Below are positions 45,471 to 56,835 of a stretch of 64,000 nucleotides of DNA, piece by piece. Made by a program: the position numbers and the translations under genes. The notes beneath the pieces were generated by a model. The model saw only the letters and a program-made list of their open reading frames with translations. It searched no databases and was not told the DNA's origin. The stretch lies in the NCBI GenBank assembly GCA_963966185.1, contig CAWZYM010000309.1:219501-283500 (forward strand), given 5' to 3'. The stretch's first letter is position 1. The number at the start of each line of letters is the position of its first letter. The DNA comes from Rhabditoides inermis (taxonomy: Eukaryota; Nematoda; Chromadorea; Rhabditida; Rhabditidae).

Positions 45471-46016
45471 TGCGGATCGGGAAGCCGGATACGGGACACA
45501 GCTTCCACTCCGGGAGCAGCTCCGAACGGCTGGAAACGTGTTTCAGAGAAGATGTAGAAAGGGAGCAAGCTATCGCACCTAGGCGAGCGGCAGAAGCTCC
45601 GCCTGCACCGCAGAACAACATAGCTCACAAGGGCGAAATGAGCTTCGCCCTTTCGGCTTTTTTCAGACGTTCGAGCGGCTCCAAGACAGGCTCTCACACC
45701 TGAAATCGATGATATCCTACCTTTGCACGCTCGACGCTGCTCCTAGTGCACTCCTGGGTTGTGCCTGCTCCGGGTGTTCCATCGCGATCCAGAGAGACAG
45801 GAGCTCCGCCTGCACCAATAAGAAAGTGATAGTTGAGACACATAACAAGGCAAGGCACTCACTCTCCGGTTGAATCCGCGGCGACGAGTTCACTTGATAG
45901 GCTGAAACCGAGGTTGGAAACTGTTATAACAAAGCATGAACATTTGTTATCTGTGTTCTGTCCATAAACTAGATACACGAAGTTCAGAAAGTGCTAGCAA
46001 AACAGAAAAAAAACGT

Positions 46017-46086
46017 GTGCGCGGACTCGAACCCCAGCCTCTCGTCTGACAGCCTGATTCGCTAACCACTAGGCCACAACGGCTCG
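46017..46086 (-). tRNA. tRNA-like sequence with intact A and B boxes, probably a pseudogene
   Basis: The minus strand has a canonical A box (TGGCCTAGTGG) and B box (GGTTCGAGTCC) at tRNA spacing, but the acceptor and anticodon stems pair poorly and the T stem is imperfect. No isotype is assigned. It lies about 330 bases upstream of the prominin-like gene. Confidence 0.45.
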
Positions 46087-46420
46087 TTTTTTACCTGCAA
46101 GAGGTGGTATGAGGTAGCTGAAAACCAGCCCTGTACGTTTTCGTACTGGAAACGTATATGGCGCGTAGGAAAAGTAACACCATAAATCGATGTTTGGGGT
46201 CCTAACTAAGGTACCTTATCAATTTGGTTCGGATCCGAGGGTGTGGCTCTAACGGCACTCCTCGCGAGTGATACCGGAAGTATGTTAGGAAACCTGCAGT
46301 CTTAGTAAACACGAACCACAGGGGACTGATCAGTCATCATGACAAATCGAAACACATGTGTTTATGGATGTTGTTTACTTGTCGTCGTCCATCCTTCTCT
46401 CTCGCCATCATTTCTTCGCG

Positions 46421-46869
46421 ATGTCTCGTCTCGTGTGGCTGTGGCGGTGAGTTCAATCATTCTCAATTGTGATTCACGCCGTTCGATTCTACATCTGCCT
46501 GATATCTATGTGATCCCTGTCTGCTATCCCTGTCTGCTTGCAGGCTGTTGCTGCTTCTCCTTATGGCTCGCTCGATTCTCGGCGAATCTTCAAAAGCCGA
46601 GTTCATCAAGAACATCAAATCAAAGAGTGAGTCTTTTTCGAAAGTCTATAATTTTCTCTTCAAACAGCGACAATGTTAATTGAGGGAATCAAAATGTCGA
46701 GAACCAAGTGACGTTTCAGAGTGTCAGAACGCAAACAACGTGCATGTAGTGACTGCTATCGGGGAGAGTACGCAGTGGCAGGACAGACTGATGGCAGCGG
46801 CTGCCGACTCCCTCGCCCCACATACACTCGAGAAGTCATCGGAAGAGACTCTGGAGGGAGTGTTGCAGG

Positions 46870-46920
<51 letters not shown>

Positions 46921-49900
46921 TCCCTCTTCGCTTTTACCAATGACGGCATGTTCAGCACGTGTTCGGTATCAATAATGAAACGTCGTTTGATATGTTGATT
47001 CGGGAAATGGAAGAACAGACTCCGGTTGGTTAGAGTTAGAGATGGTTTTAAATGTTTCTAGCAATCGCTCGCACCGTCTATTGTATTCGGTGTCTTGTCT
47101 GGCGTTGGCGCAATCGCGGTTCTCTTATGCATAATATACATTTCTACAAGAAAACCTGTTGTACAGGTATGTATAATTTTTAAATAATTATACTACATCC
47201 ATGTATTGCAAACTTCATAGACAACGAGGACGATAACTTATCCTTCAAGCAATCATATGGTCATCCTCCCATCGTTGTCTAAGGATCGTTCACTGCAGAT
47301 ATTTTGCTTGAAGGTGACGTAAAATTTATTTTCAGTAAATAACATACTTTTAGATCGCAATCGCACTTATCTCGATCATTACATTGGCTTTTTTCGTTGT
47401 ATCGATAGTGTATGTCAGTGCTTTCTTTCACACCCACAAGAAAATCACCACTGATTTCTTCAAAAATATCAACACCGAATACAAAAGTATGTTTATTATA
47501 ACATGAATAATTTTAAAATCCTAAAATCAGATATTTATAATGAAGTTCTCGAACTTTTGTGTTCTATTCAAAAATCCGTTGAGAAACCGAAGAAGAATTT
47601 GATTTCTGCACTTCAGAACACATTTAGCGTTTTATTTACATGTAAGTTACAAGGTGAGCGTTTTATTTACATGTAAGTATTCATGTGTCAAACGAAAACA
47701 TATTCTTTTCAGATATGGGATATGAGAACAAAAGTTTTGAAAGATAGTCATCCTAAAGTTTTCGCGGTATCACATTTTCTGCTTTTTGTGCACAATCTTT
47801 TACAGGAAAAACTTGGAAAACACTTTCAAAACTTTGGGAGTCTTTCGGTTTTGTTGTCTTTCATCAACGATAAAAAGGTAATTGTATTTCAACTTTGTTA
47901 CTTATTTGATTTCATGACTTCAGAAAATAGCTTCTGATAATGATTTTCACAGTGATTTCAAGAAAGCAATTCAAGAAATTTATGAAGTTGTGAAGACGTT
48001 TTATTCACATATTGGAGCTCAAGGAAACACTGTTCGTCATATGAGATTTCTGCTCTAATTGTGCATTGTTTTGTAGAACAATGCTCTAAACATACACAAC
48101 ATGCTCACTGTCAACGCAACAATATTCGGAGAACAAATAGTTTCCAGAATTCTACCAATCGAGGCAAACGTGTTTTCAAAAGGGGTAAATTACAGAAGAA
48201 TAATTGTCATTTTCTTTAAAAAGTACTTGCGTAAAGAGATTCACTTTGTCTTAACCCAATGCAACAAAAGCACATGCATAAAACATAAAACGTTTACAAA
48301 TACTAACACAAACCTGCGCCTCTCTCTCTCCTAATATTGACGTTATGTATAATTTTTTGTATCCTTATAAGTATATCAAATGTTACTTTAACAGTCCGGT
48401 ATGCGCAGGTTTGTGTTAGTATTTGTAAACGTTTTATGTTTTATGCATGTGCTTTTGTTGCATTGGGTTAAGACAAAGTGAATCTCTTTACGCAAGTACT
48501 TTTTAAAGAAAATGTATGTGCTTTTGTTAAATTTCATTGAAATTTTTACTATACGCTGAAGTATGACTATTCATCTTCACCTCTCACTGTCTCACTATCT
48601 CACTGATTTCTCTCCCTTCTCCCGCTATTGTTCTCTCTCTCTCTATCCCTCTCTCTCTCACTCACTCACTCACTCACTCACTCACTCACTCACTCACTCA
48701 CTCACTCACTCACTCACTCACTCACTCTCTCTCTCTCACTCACTCACTCACTCACTCACTCACTCACTCACTCACTCACTCACTCACTCACTCACTCACT
48801 CACTCTCTCTCTCTCTCTCACTCACTCACTCACTCACTCACTCACTCACTCACTCACTCACTCACTCACTCACTCACTCACTCACTCACTCACTCACTCA
48901 CTCACTCACTCACTCACTCACTCACTCACTCACTCACTCACTCACTCACTCACTCACTCACTCACTCACTCACTCACTCACTCACTCACTCACTCACTCA
49001 CTCACTCACTCACTCACTCACTCACTCACTCACTCACTCACTCACTCACTCACTCACTCACTCACTCACTCACTCACTCACTCACTCACTCACTCACTCA
49101 CTCACTCACTCACTCACTCACTCACTCACTCACTCACTCACTCACTCACTCACTCACTCACTCACTCACTCACTGACTCACTGACTCACTGACTCACTGA
49201 CTCACTGACTCACTGACTCACTGACTCACTGACTCACTGACTCACTGACTCACTGACTCACTCACTCACTCACTCACTCACTCACTGACTCACTCACTCA
49301 CTCACTCACTCACTCACTCACTGACTCACTGACTCACTCACTCACTCACTCACTCACTCACTCACTCACTCACTCACTCACTCACTCACTCACTCACTCA
49401 CTCACTCACTCACTCACTCACTCACTCACTCACTCACTCACTCACTCACTCACTCACTCACTCACTCACTCACTCACTCACTCACTCACTCACTCACTCA
49501 CTCACTCACTCACTCACTCACTCACTCACTCACTCACTCACTCACTCACTCACTCACTCACTCACTCACTCACTCACTCACTCACTCACTCACTCACTCA
49601 CTCACTCACTCACTCACTCACTCACTCACTCACTCACTCACTCACTCACTCACTCACTCACTCACTCACTCACTCACTCACTCACTCACTCACTCACTCA
49701 CTCACTGACTCACTGACTCACTGACTCACTGACTCACTGACTCACTGACTCACTGACTCACTCACTCACTCACTCACTCACTCACTCACTCACTCACTCA
49801 CTCACTCACTCACTCACTCACTCACTCACTCACTCACTCACTCACTCACTCACTCACTCACTCACTCACTCACTCACTCACTCACTCACTCACTCACTCA

Positions 49901-50236
49901 CTCACTCACTCACTCACTCACTCACTCACTCACTCACTCACTCACTCACTCACTCACTCACTCACTCACTCACTCACTCACTCACTCACTCACTCACTCA
50001 CTCACTCACTCACTCACTCACTCACTCACTCACTCACTCACTCACTCACTCACTCACTCACTCACTCACTCACTCACTCACTCACTCACTCACTCACTCA
50101 CTCACTCACTCACTCACTCACTCACTCACTCACTCACTCACTCACTCACTCACTCACTCACTCACTCACTCACTCACTCACTCACTCACTCACTCACTCA
50201 CTCACTCACTCACTCACTCACTCACTCACTCACTCA

Positions 50237-50311
<75 letters not shown>

Positions 50312-52680
50312 TCTCTTTTCTCTCCCTACCCCCTCCCCGCTCTCTCTCGCTTTCTTCTTTCTCTCCTGTTCTTTCTCTCTCTGCTCTCTCTCTCTCTCTC
50401 TGCTCTCTCTCTCTCTTTGAAGATCACAAGTATTCACGAATTGTCGTTACGTTTCAAAAACGTTTTCACATGTTTTCTACCAGTCGGTATCGCGCCTCGT
50501 CCTGGTTATAGTGAGCCAGCCAAAATATGCAAACCCGGCGCGAATTAGATGCTGGCGGCGGCAAGGCTGGCTACACGCTGGGTGCAAGTTGGGTGCACGT
50601 TGGAAAAAGTCGGCGGTCTGCGTGACGGGAAGGAAGGAAGGAAGGAAGCGCTGGCCTCTCACCTCTTGGGTGCGCGCGATCGCTCATAACTTCTTTCGGA
50701 GAAAAGATACAAAGATGCCATCGACCAGTGATATGGCCTACGGAACGGTGCGAATCTAACTAACATGGTTTGGATGAGTTCGCATGGTTGCTAACATGAC
50801 CTTTGGGTATCGCTTATTGAAAATTCTGGCGCGAGCCCTATCCTAAGCCAAAAGAGAGGGCGCTGCGCGCCCTCTCTAATAGCTAATTGTCATTAGGTAT
50901 TGGATGAATTGTACACAATAGAAATGGAACGGAAATCATTTGCCACACAATATTCTCAAGTTGGAATAGTTTTCAAACATTTTTTCAACAACTTTTTTCA
51001 GTACGTTATAAGTAATTCCATCGCCGACGAGAGTATTCTTGGAATCTTGGCATTCATGCTTCTGTCCTTTCTGTTGACTGCTGCACTCTACTTCGCTCCT
51101 GGTATTTTCGATCGACTTTCACTTCATTGAAGATGCTTTCAGTTCCTCCCAGACTTATTATGATCTTAGCAATCGTTTTCTTTCTAATAACGATCGTAGC
51201 AGCATTCCAAATATCGTAAATAAAAAGTGTTTTTTTTAGTTTTAATCAAAATATTCACAGACTTTTATTGAGTTTTGCTAATGCGCGTCAATTGGGTTGC
51301 AATTACTTCTCCGACAATAGACATCATGTGTGGGACATTGCTGAAAATATTAATGGTTCATTTTTGCAGCGAAACGAGTTGTAAGTTTTCTATAACATGA
51401 GTTATTTCATTTGTCTTTTCAGAACAATGTCGCGCTGTTACAAAAACAATGGATATCAAGTGTTCGAAAAACGCATCAACCGATCTGTAGAAGGTTGTTT
51501 TGTACAGTCCTGATTAATTTCATCCACATTTTTGAGAAATATTCAACAAAGTTTTTCAATCTCGTCACGAAGTACAATCAATGTCCCTCGATTATCTCTC
51601 CAAAATAATAGTTCGATTTGAGGTACTTTTAAAAAGTAGTTTGGTACTTGAAAAGTATGTATTTTTCTTATAGAATCTCAAAGCATACTACCTCGGATTG
51701 GATGAGAAAATCAATAACTTCATCAAATCTTGTCCGGGAGGATCGTATATCGCCTGTCTTCCACTCAATCCGAAAGAAAACAAGCAACTAAAGTCTCTTA
51801 CTCAAGAAATCGAAATATTTCAGGTTTCGTTGGAGTTTTTTCAAAATCAACTTTTACAATTATCCAGGATAAATGGAACTGCGCATCTGATCTTGATACA
51901 GGTTGCAAAAATTTGACTGCGATTGACGACATTCTAAATATCTTGAACAATTCTATCAAAGATACCGGAGTGTATAAGCAGTTTGAGCCTATTGAAAAAA
52001 GTACTTTATTTATGAAAGTGAGTGTACCTGAAGTACAAATACAAGTTACAATCATAACTTTTACAGACAGCTCTAAATAGGGCTTTGGCGAAAGATTGTC
52101 AAATGACTTCGATCTATTCTAACATTTTGAAGCGAGCGTGCAATCAGATAAAACCATACTACCTTGCAATCAACACGCTTTGTAAGCATATTTGGAATAT
52201 TTTCTTATACTGAACTATTTTCAGACATATACGTAGTATGTTTGTGGTTGTTTGGTATGGCCTTTGCTTTGATTGGTCAGCTAAGAATACTTCACCCCGT
52301 AAGAATCAGATTGCAGAGAGGGTCGAAGGTGTGATATTCCATAAATGTCCTTTTCACATTTGAATTCAGCGCGAGTTGAACGTTGAGAATCAGATGAAGT
52401 TTGGAAATAGTGTCGGCGTGGCATTGGTATGTCAGTATGTACGAATGATTCGGGGATTGTGTCGTGTTTTCAGGATTGTGTTGGAATTGATCCGAGAAAG
52501 GTCTATAAAGACTTTATGAGACATGCAGTGACGGACAAATCAAAATCATTGGAGAAAAACTCCGCTAGTAAAGTATTGCCGTCGAAATCGAGTATCGTGG
52601 GATCCCAAGAGACTTCCTTCGATGCAACCAGGGTTGATTTGGGCTGGCCGGGAGAATCCAAGTACTCCGATGGAAACTGA
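46421..52680 (+). CDS. Prominin-like five-span membrane protein, running into a phosphatase domain (22 exons)
   Basis: Exons: 46421-46446, 46544-46626, 46720-46868, 46956-47024, 47062-47166, 47221-47313, 47354-47486, 47531-47641, about 47713-47877, 47924-48031, 48077-48184, 50897-51101, 51143-51215, 51261-51380, 51423-51493, 51537-51622, 51674-51823, 51868-52017, 52067-52181, 52225-52328, 52370-52426, 52474-52680. A signal peptide (Leu-rich) is followed by a short ectodomain. Membrane spans lie in exons 47062, 47354, 50897, 51143 and 52225, with two large helical extracellular loops between spans 2-3 and 4-5. This is the prominin arrangement, with a cytoplasmic C-terminus; prominins organise membrane protrusions. 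The last exon carries a phosphatase-like start (DATRVDLGWPGESKYSD) before a TGA at 52678. One junction (47641 to 47713) is one base out of phase, so either the splice differs (an acceptor at 47735 would restore phase) or there is a frameshift. Exon 3 has a GC donor. A start at 46364 is also possible. Confidence 0.62.
48210..48513. mobile_element. Foldback element in the prominin-like gene
   Basis: Arms of about 108 bases, 48210-48318 and 48404-48513, are near-perfect reverse complements (for example GTTTACAAATACTAACAC and its complement) around an 85-base AT-rich centre. The left arm begins about 25 bases after the donor of exon 48077-48184. Structure fits a MITE. Confidence 0.88.
48657..50312 (+). 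repeat. (CTCA)n tetranucleotide array, about 1.65 kb
   Basis: An almost unbroken CTCA array with short CTCT interruptions near the left end, two zones of alternating CTGA/CTCA (about 49172-49330 and 49703-49760), and a right end that changes to CACTCT units and then CT. It sits in the large intron between prominin-like exons 48077-48184 and 50897-51101. The Ser-Leu-Thr-His frames across it are not genes. Confidence 0.97.
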
Positions 52681-54114
52681 ATTGTTCCCATGGAACACGC
52701 ACACAAGTAAGTTTTAGAAAGTATTACTATGGTAAATTTGCATATGAGTACCTTAGATACATCATGACTGCTGCTCCAACTGCTGATACGGCTATCGATT
52801 TCCAGCTATTAGATCTCCAAACGCTCGAAGAGCGACGCTTAATAAACGATATTGCGTATATTCATAAGGTTATGACTAATCGCACTAGTCTAGAGTATTC
52901 TGGCCTCTTCAACATTGTACCTTCCCGGTCTCGCGTTTCTCATGGGTGGCGCCTGATTCCTTGCTTTGACACAACTTTAAAGAGCAGCACGTTTTTCAGT
53001 AGGGTTTTTGCACTATGGAACACACTCCCCAACAACATCATTTTATCTGCGAAACATCAAACAGTGAAATCGTACCTCCTAGATAACCCCCATTTGTTCC
53101 CTCCGTCCAAAATTAGATAAGTGCTCATTTGGGAACCTGTGTTATCTGTTTTATCCTATTTTTGTGTTTATTTATTTTCCAATGCCGTATTCACTCTTAT
53201 TATGTGTTTGTCCTGTGTTCATATATATAGTATACGCGGTAATAATTATTATTATTATTATTATTATTATTTCTGGCATGTGGTCTTCCGATACAATTGC
53301 AAGGCTATTGTCATGCTATGCGATTTTGTGGAAATGGAAAAGAGACAATCTGTCGAAAAATGTTTCGAGTATTGGAACGAAAAGACAGCAAAGGTGTTCG
53401 AAAACCAGTTCGCGAAGTATACGGTATAAAAGCTTACTCCACATTCCAATAACATAAATCTTTCAGATAAAATGTGTTTCTGTTCGAAAGTATGTCATCA
53501 AAAATGTGAAACATTTTGTGTTCACAGTTTCCAAGTATGTAGTATGTTTATGAAACCAGGTTCATCACACATGTATTATAGCGGCTACGTGAAGAAATAA
53601 GTGGAGTTGATGCAATACACTGGCTGGCAGGACTGCCTCGCTCCCGAGAAGCCGGAAGAACTGGCTGACGTGATGAAGACGCTATACGAGAAGATGGGAA
53701 AGACGGACGAGCCAGTGGTCGTCCACTGCGCCGACGGACTCGGAACGAGCGCTGCTTTCGTCGGTTAGAGGAAACAATACTTTCTGCCAATTCTTGTTAC
53801 TGTTTCAGGAATGGATGTTCTCATCGGAATCGTCGATCAGAACTCCAATCCGGAACCATTCGATCTGATTGAAGTAGATATATGTATTAGTGTTTGTGAT
53901 TAGTTTTGGTTTTAGTCGATGCGTGTGTTCCGACCGAACTGTTATACTAACAAGTGGCAGTACTACTTCACATACATTTGCTTCTTTCAGTTCCATTCCA
54001 TGGTGAACATTTTACTACGTCACGTTCTAAGCCGTTTCTTTAGAATCTCACATATGGCGAGGGTTCGAAGATCTACAGTTACCTCAAGGATCGTAAGACT
54101 TCGTTTGTGGAGAA
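52474..54114 (+). pseudogene. Divergent protein tyrosine phosphatase domain, disrupted
   Basis: Phosphatase hallmarks appear in order: a D-TRV-L and SD stretch in exon 52474-52706; YIMTAAPTADTAIDF|W at 52757-52802 and 53274 onward; IVMLCDFVE with ...C-EYW to 53423; a short exon 53467-53534; QYTGWQD and the active-site loop VVVHCADGLGTSAAF in 53582-53763; then the C-terminal helices in exons near 53810-53870, 53919-53999 and 54042 onward. The CX5R loop lacks its arginine (Thr instead), so this would be inactive even if intact. Breaks: TGA at 52678-52680, a LINE fragment inserted at 52803-53273, and TAA at 53598-53600. Apart from these, phases agree throughout; removing the insertion restores the exon frame exactly. 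It shares its first exon with the end of the prominin-like gene. Confidence 0.75.
52803..53273 (+). mobile_element. LINE (non-LTR retrotransposon) 3' fragment inserted in the phosphatase exon
   Basis: Encodes the C-terminal end of a non-LTR reverse-transcriptase polyprotein: an RRLINDIAYIHKV-type helix followed by an FFSRVFALWNTLPNN motif, a common ending of CR1/Jockey-like ORF2. The 3' end is an ATT/TTA microsatellite (about 53243-53270), typical of such elements. It is flanked by the 5-base direct repeat ATTTC (52798-52802 and 53269-53273). It is 5'-truncated, as usual for these elements. Confidence 0.85.
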
Positions 54115-55817
54115 AATGAAGGCTGCTTTTACTTCGGACGACTACACTGCCCTTCACAAAAGAAGGGTTGACACGGCCAAAAGTTACAGACGATTCGAAA
54201 TTGAAGTGCAAAAAAAAAGAGCAAAAACAAGCAGGAACCAGCATCGGAGAAAGCGAGGGTACTTTCTTTTTCAAATAGACAAATCATGTTTTCAGAAACT
54301 GACTGGCACGTGTCTGCAAGGTTGCAAAGATGAGTATCTACTTGGAAAGCTGTTGGGTGCGGGCACATACGGAGAGGTCTACCAGGCAACCAAGGGGAAA
54401 GAGGGCTCCAAAGCGAGTGAAAACAACACGAGAACTTCCAAAGACAAAGAGAACAACGTCAAGTATGCAATCAAGACTGAGAAACGTGGGGTATCGTGCT
54501 TATCTCTCACGGTTAGTCGTTTGATCATTACACTTTGATTGAAGTATATTGGTTCAGTCCGAAATCTATGTTCTCATGGATGTCTCAGCTAATGCGCTCG
54601 AAAACAGAAATCAGATTGTTCAGTACGTTGATAAAGGTGACTATTACTTGCTTGTTTCACATTTACTTTTTCTTATGTTAGGTCATACGTCTACATTTGA
54701 TTTCTTGGTGATGACTATGGTTGGCAAGTCTCTCTCCACTGTACAGCAACATGTGCCTAGAAAACTAAAGTGATTTAAAATACGCTTGAAAAAAACACGA
54801 ACTTTCAGTTTCTTTTCTGCGATGTACATTTCTATCCAGTCGTTCAACGCTATCCATCAGTTGCACCGCTGCGGATTTATTCACAGGTATAGATAATGGT
54901 GATTCAAGTCCAGGTATCAACTATCAGGGACATCAAACCGGGAAACTTTGCGATCGGAGGAAAAGAGAACGAGAAAGTAGTGTTCATTCTCGACTTTGGA
55001 ATGGCTCAGCGGAGCATTGATGAACACGCGAAAATCCAGATTCGTAGGGGACAGGAACACGGTTTCATCGGAACCATGGGGTTTGGAAAACTTCTGCGAT
55101 TCGGTTTGATATTTTCGATGAGCTATGCTCCTCGCGCGGCGCACGAAATGAAGAAGCAACATCCCTGCGACGACATCGAATCCTGGCTGCTGATGAGCAT
55201 TGAGGTACAAATGAATATGTAATTTTTATTTGATCCATTGCTGTTCAGATGTTCCAGAAACTGCCATGAAAGGGTAACGTGGACACGAACCAAGCCCTGC
55301 AGGGAAAATACAATCTCATGGAAGGAAAGTGTAAGTGGCGGTCCCCCACGGTGACATCTCTTATTTCGATTCCAGACTGGTCATCGATGGAGGGAAAAGG
55401 GCTTCCGGTCGCATTCAAACACCTCATCCAGTCAGTGTATTCATTCTGACAAGTTCCGAACTTTGCTTTACAGATTACTTTAGACTGATCAACGACATGA
55501 ACCCGTACGATGTTCCTGATTACAGACGGATCATGCATATCATGATGGGAGCAGACTGCGATCTCAGCGTTAGTGTTGCATCCTATTATAATTGCATAAC
55601 TTATTCTTGCATTATTCGTTTCAGCTGGATTTGGATTGGATTCGCTCGGCTAAAATCCACGAAAAGGAGCAGTACGAGGTATGTTTTGCTGTTGTTTTCA
55701 AATATTTACCGTATCATTTTTCAGTCGCTGGCTACTCGAGCGACCTCGAGGGACAAGAAGGCTATCCTCACAAGCCACTCAGCCGCTTCTAGAAGATTCG
55801 AAACCTTTGTACTTTAA
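54115..55817 (+). pseudogene. CK1/TTBK-like protein kinase domain, nearly intact but with an in-frame stop
   Basis: All core kinase motifs are present: glycine loop GAGTYGEVY (near 54355), the lysine of YAIKTEK (near 54470), HR|DIKPGN across a 43-base intron (54892-54935), LDFGMAQ (near 54995) and DDIESWLLMSIE (near 55170). These fit the casein-kinase-1/tau-tubulin-kinase group that is greatly expanded in nematodes and often sperm-expressed. Exons include 54042-54511, 54558-54636, 54679-54775, about 54809-54891, 54936-55204 and later pieces to 55817. A TGA at 55267-55269 replaces the tryptophan expected after LP, and a later junction (near 55440-55473) is out of phase. The domain has no initiator Met of its own: its first exon begins in the phosphatase tail and stays in one open frame. 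Confidence 0.75.
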
Positions 55818-56480
55818 CTCGAATACTCGCTACTCACTTTTTAATTATTCGCTTCAACCCTTTCATATTATTATAACATGATCAAAAAAACTTATTCACA
55901 CCGACAAGTGTTCATAAAACACAAAAGGAACCCATAGAACGAGAGATACACGAAGCGACATACAGGGCTCAAAGAGTGACTCAAAGAGGAAGGCTCGCGG
56001 AGACGGTGGAGAGAGATATCTCATAAAAAAGTGTCAGCTGATAAAAAAGTGTCAGCTGAAATAAATCAGTGAGTCATACTTCACATTTACAGTAACATGA
56101 GAAGGTCAATAATGATTGTTCTTCTTATTTGACTGGATGAGGAGTGAGACGAGTTAATAATGCTTAGTTACAGTAATAGTTTGCTTAAGTTACTTCAGTA
56201 CTTTACTTCAGTACTTGTGGTATCCTGCATACAGCAGACTATCACATCATCGATCGAATATTTTATCGATACAATGCGAAAACAAACCAAGCAATCGTAT
56301 TTCGACATGTCTCTTCGATGTTTGCATAAAAAAATGGAAATAGTTCAGAAAAACGCAGATATTCGAAAAAATAAACATAGACAAAGATAAGCCGCCAGAT
56401 GGAAAATGTCACTGCACTATACCTAACCTAACAATTATGTAGTCATACAGGATATGTAAGTGAAACAGTGACAAGAACGT
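55818..56480. other. Intergenic stretch
   Basis: AT-rich sequence after the kinase. It contains a small direct repeat of ATAAAAAAGTGTCAGCTGA (about 56023-56060). No coding region is supported. Confidence 0.4.
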
Positions 56481-56835
56481 TCACGACTGCAGTTCTTCTC
56501 GTGGGACAGGTGTGATAAACTCGAATGATTGCTCCGTATTGCCTTCTTTGTAAAGAACCAACTCTCCATTTTCACAAGATTGTAGTTCTGTGAAATATGT
56601 ATCTGATTTTATAACCGTAAGTGTTAACATACTAGCGAGACCGGTGACGCTTTGCGAACAGAAAAACCCTGAATCCTGGCCTGATCTAATGCCAGTGTTT
56701 CCTAGTGTGCATTGTGTTGTGTCGATGTATGCATTTTCGTTTCGCAACAAATTCATTGTTTGACTTCCACAAATTCTCCACTCCATTTTCGTTCCCATCA
56801 CGTATAAGACATGGTCAGATTGAACGCATTCAAAT
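56481..56835 (-). CDS. Orphan terminal exon with an Ig-like domain (partial)
   Basis: A 118-codon open stretch ending in TGA at 56481-56483 begins after an AATTTAG acceptor near 56836. It reads as the second half of an immunoglobulin-like domain: a Trp-Arg-Ile-Cys strand, later the classic D-S-G-F-F-C motif, then a hydrophobic strand (LTLTVI). A second Cys pair and a short charged tail follow. Upstream exons should lie at higher coordinates, but the satellite region starts almost immediately there and no matching exon was found, so the gene is partial or truncated. Extracellular Ig-type function is inferred from the motif. Confidence 0.5.

Larger units (their letters stand above)
36961..45892. 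repeat. Segmental duplication, copy B
   Basis: Direct-orientation copy of 26163-35459. Relative to copy A it lacks about 190 bases around A positions 27125-27305, has shorter or longer CT/GA tracts (for example the 30065-30490 array), and lacks about 50 bases near A position 35235-35290. Identity is almost complete from the exon starting at 27380 to about 29930 and lower farther right. Confidence 0.93.

Noticed and set aside
48563..49192. Long Ser-Leu-Thr-His repeat open frames
   Set aside because: They are translations of the CTCA microsatellite inside an intron; every frame of such an array is open.
51411..51608. Alternative reading of the prominin-like exon ending in SIISPK
   Set aside because: It does not match the incoming phase; splitting it with a 43-base intron gives an in-phase reading that runs on into exon 51674.
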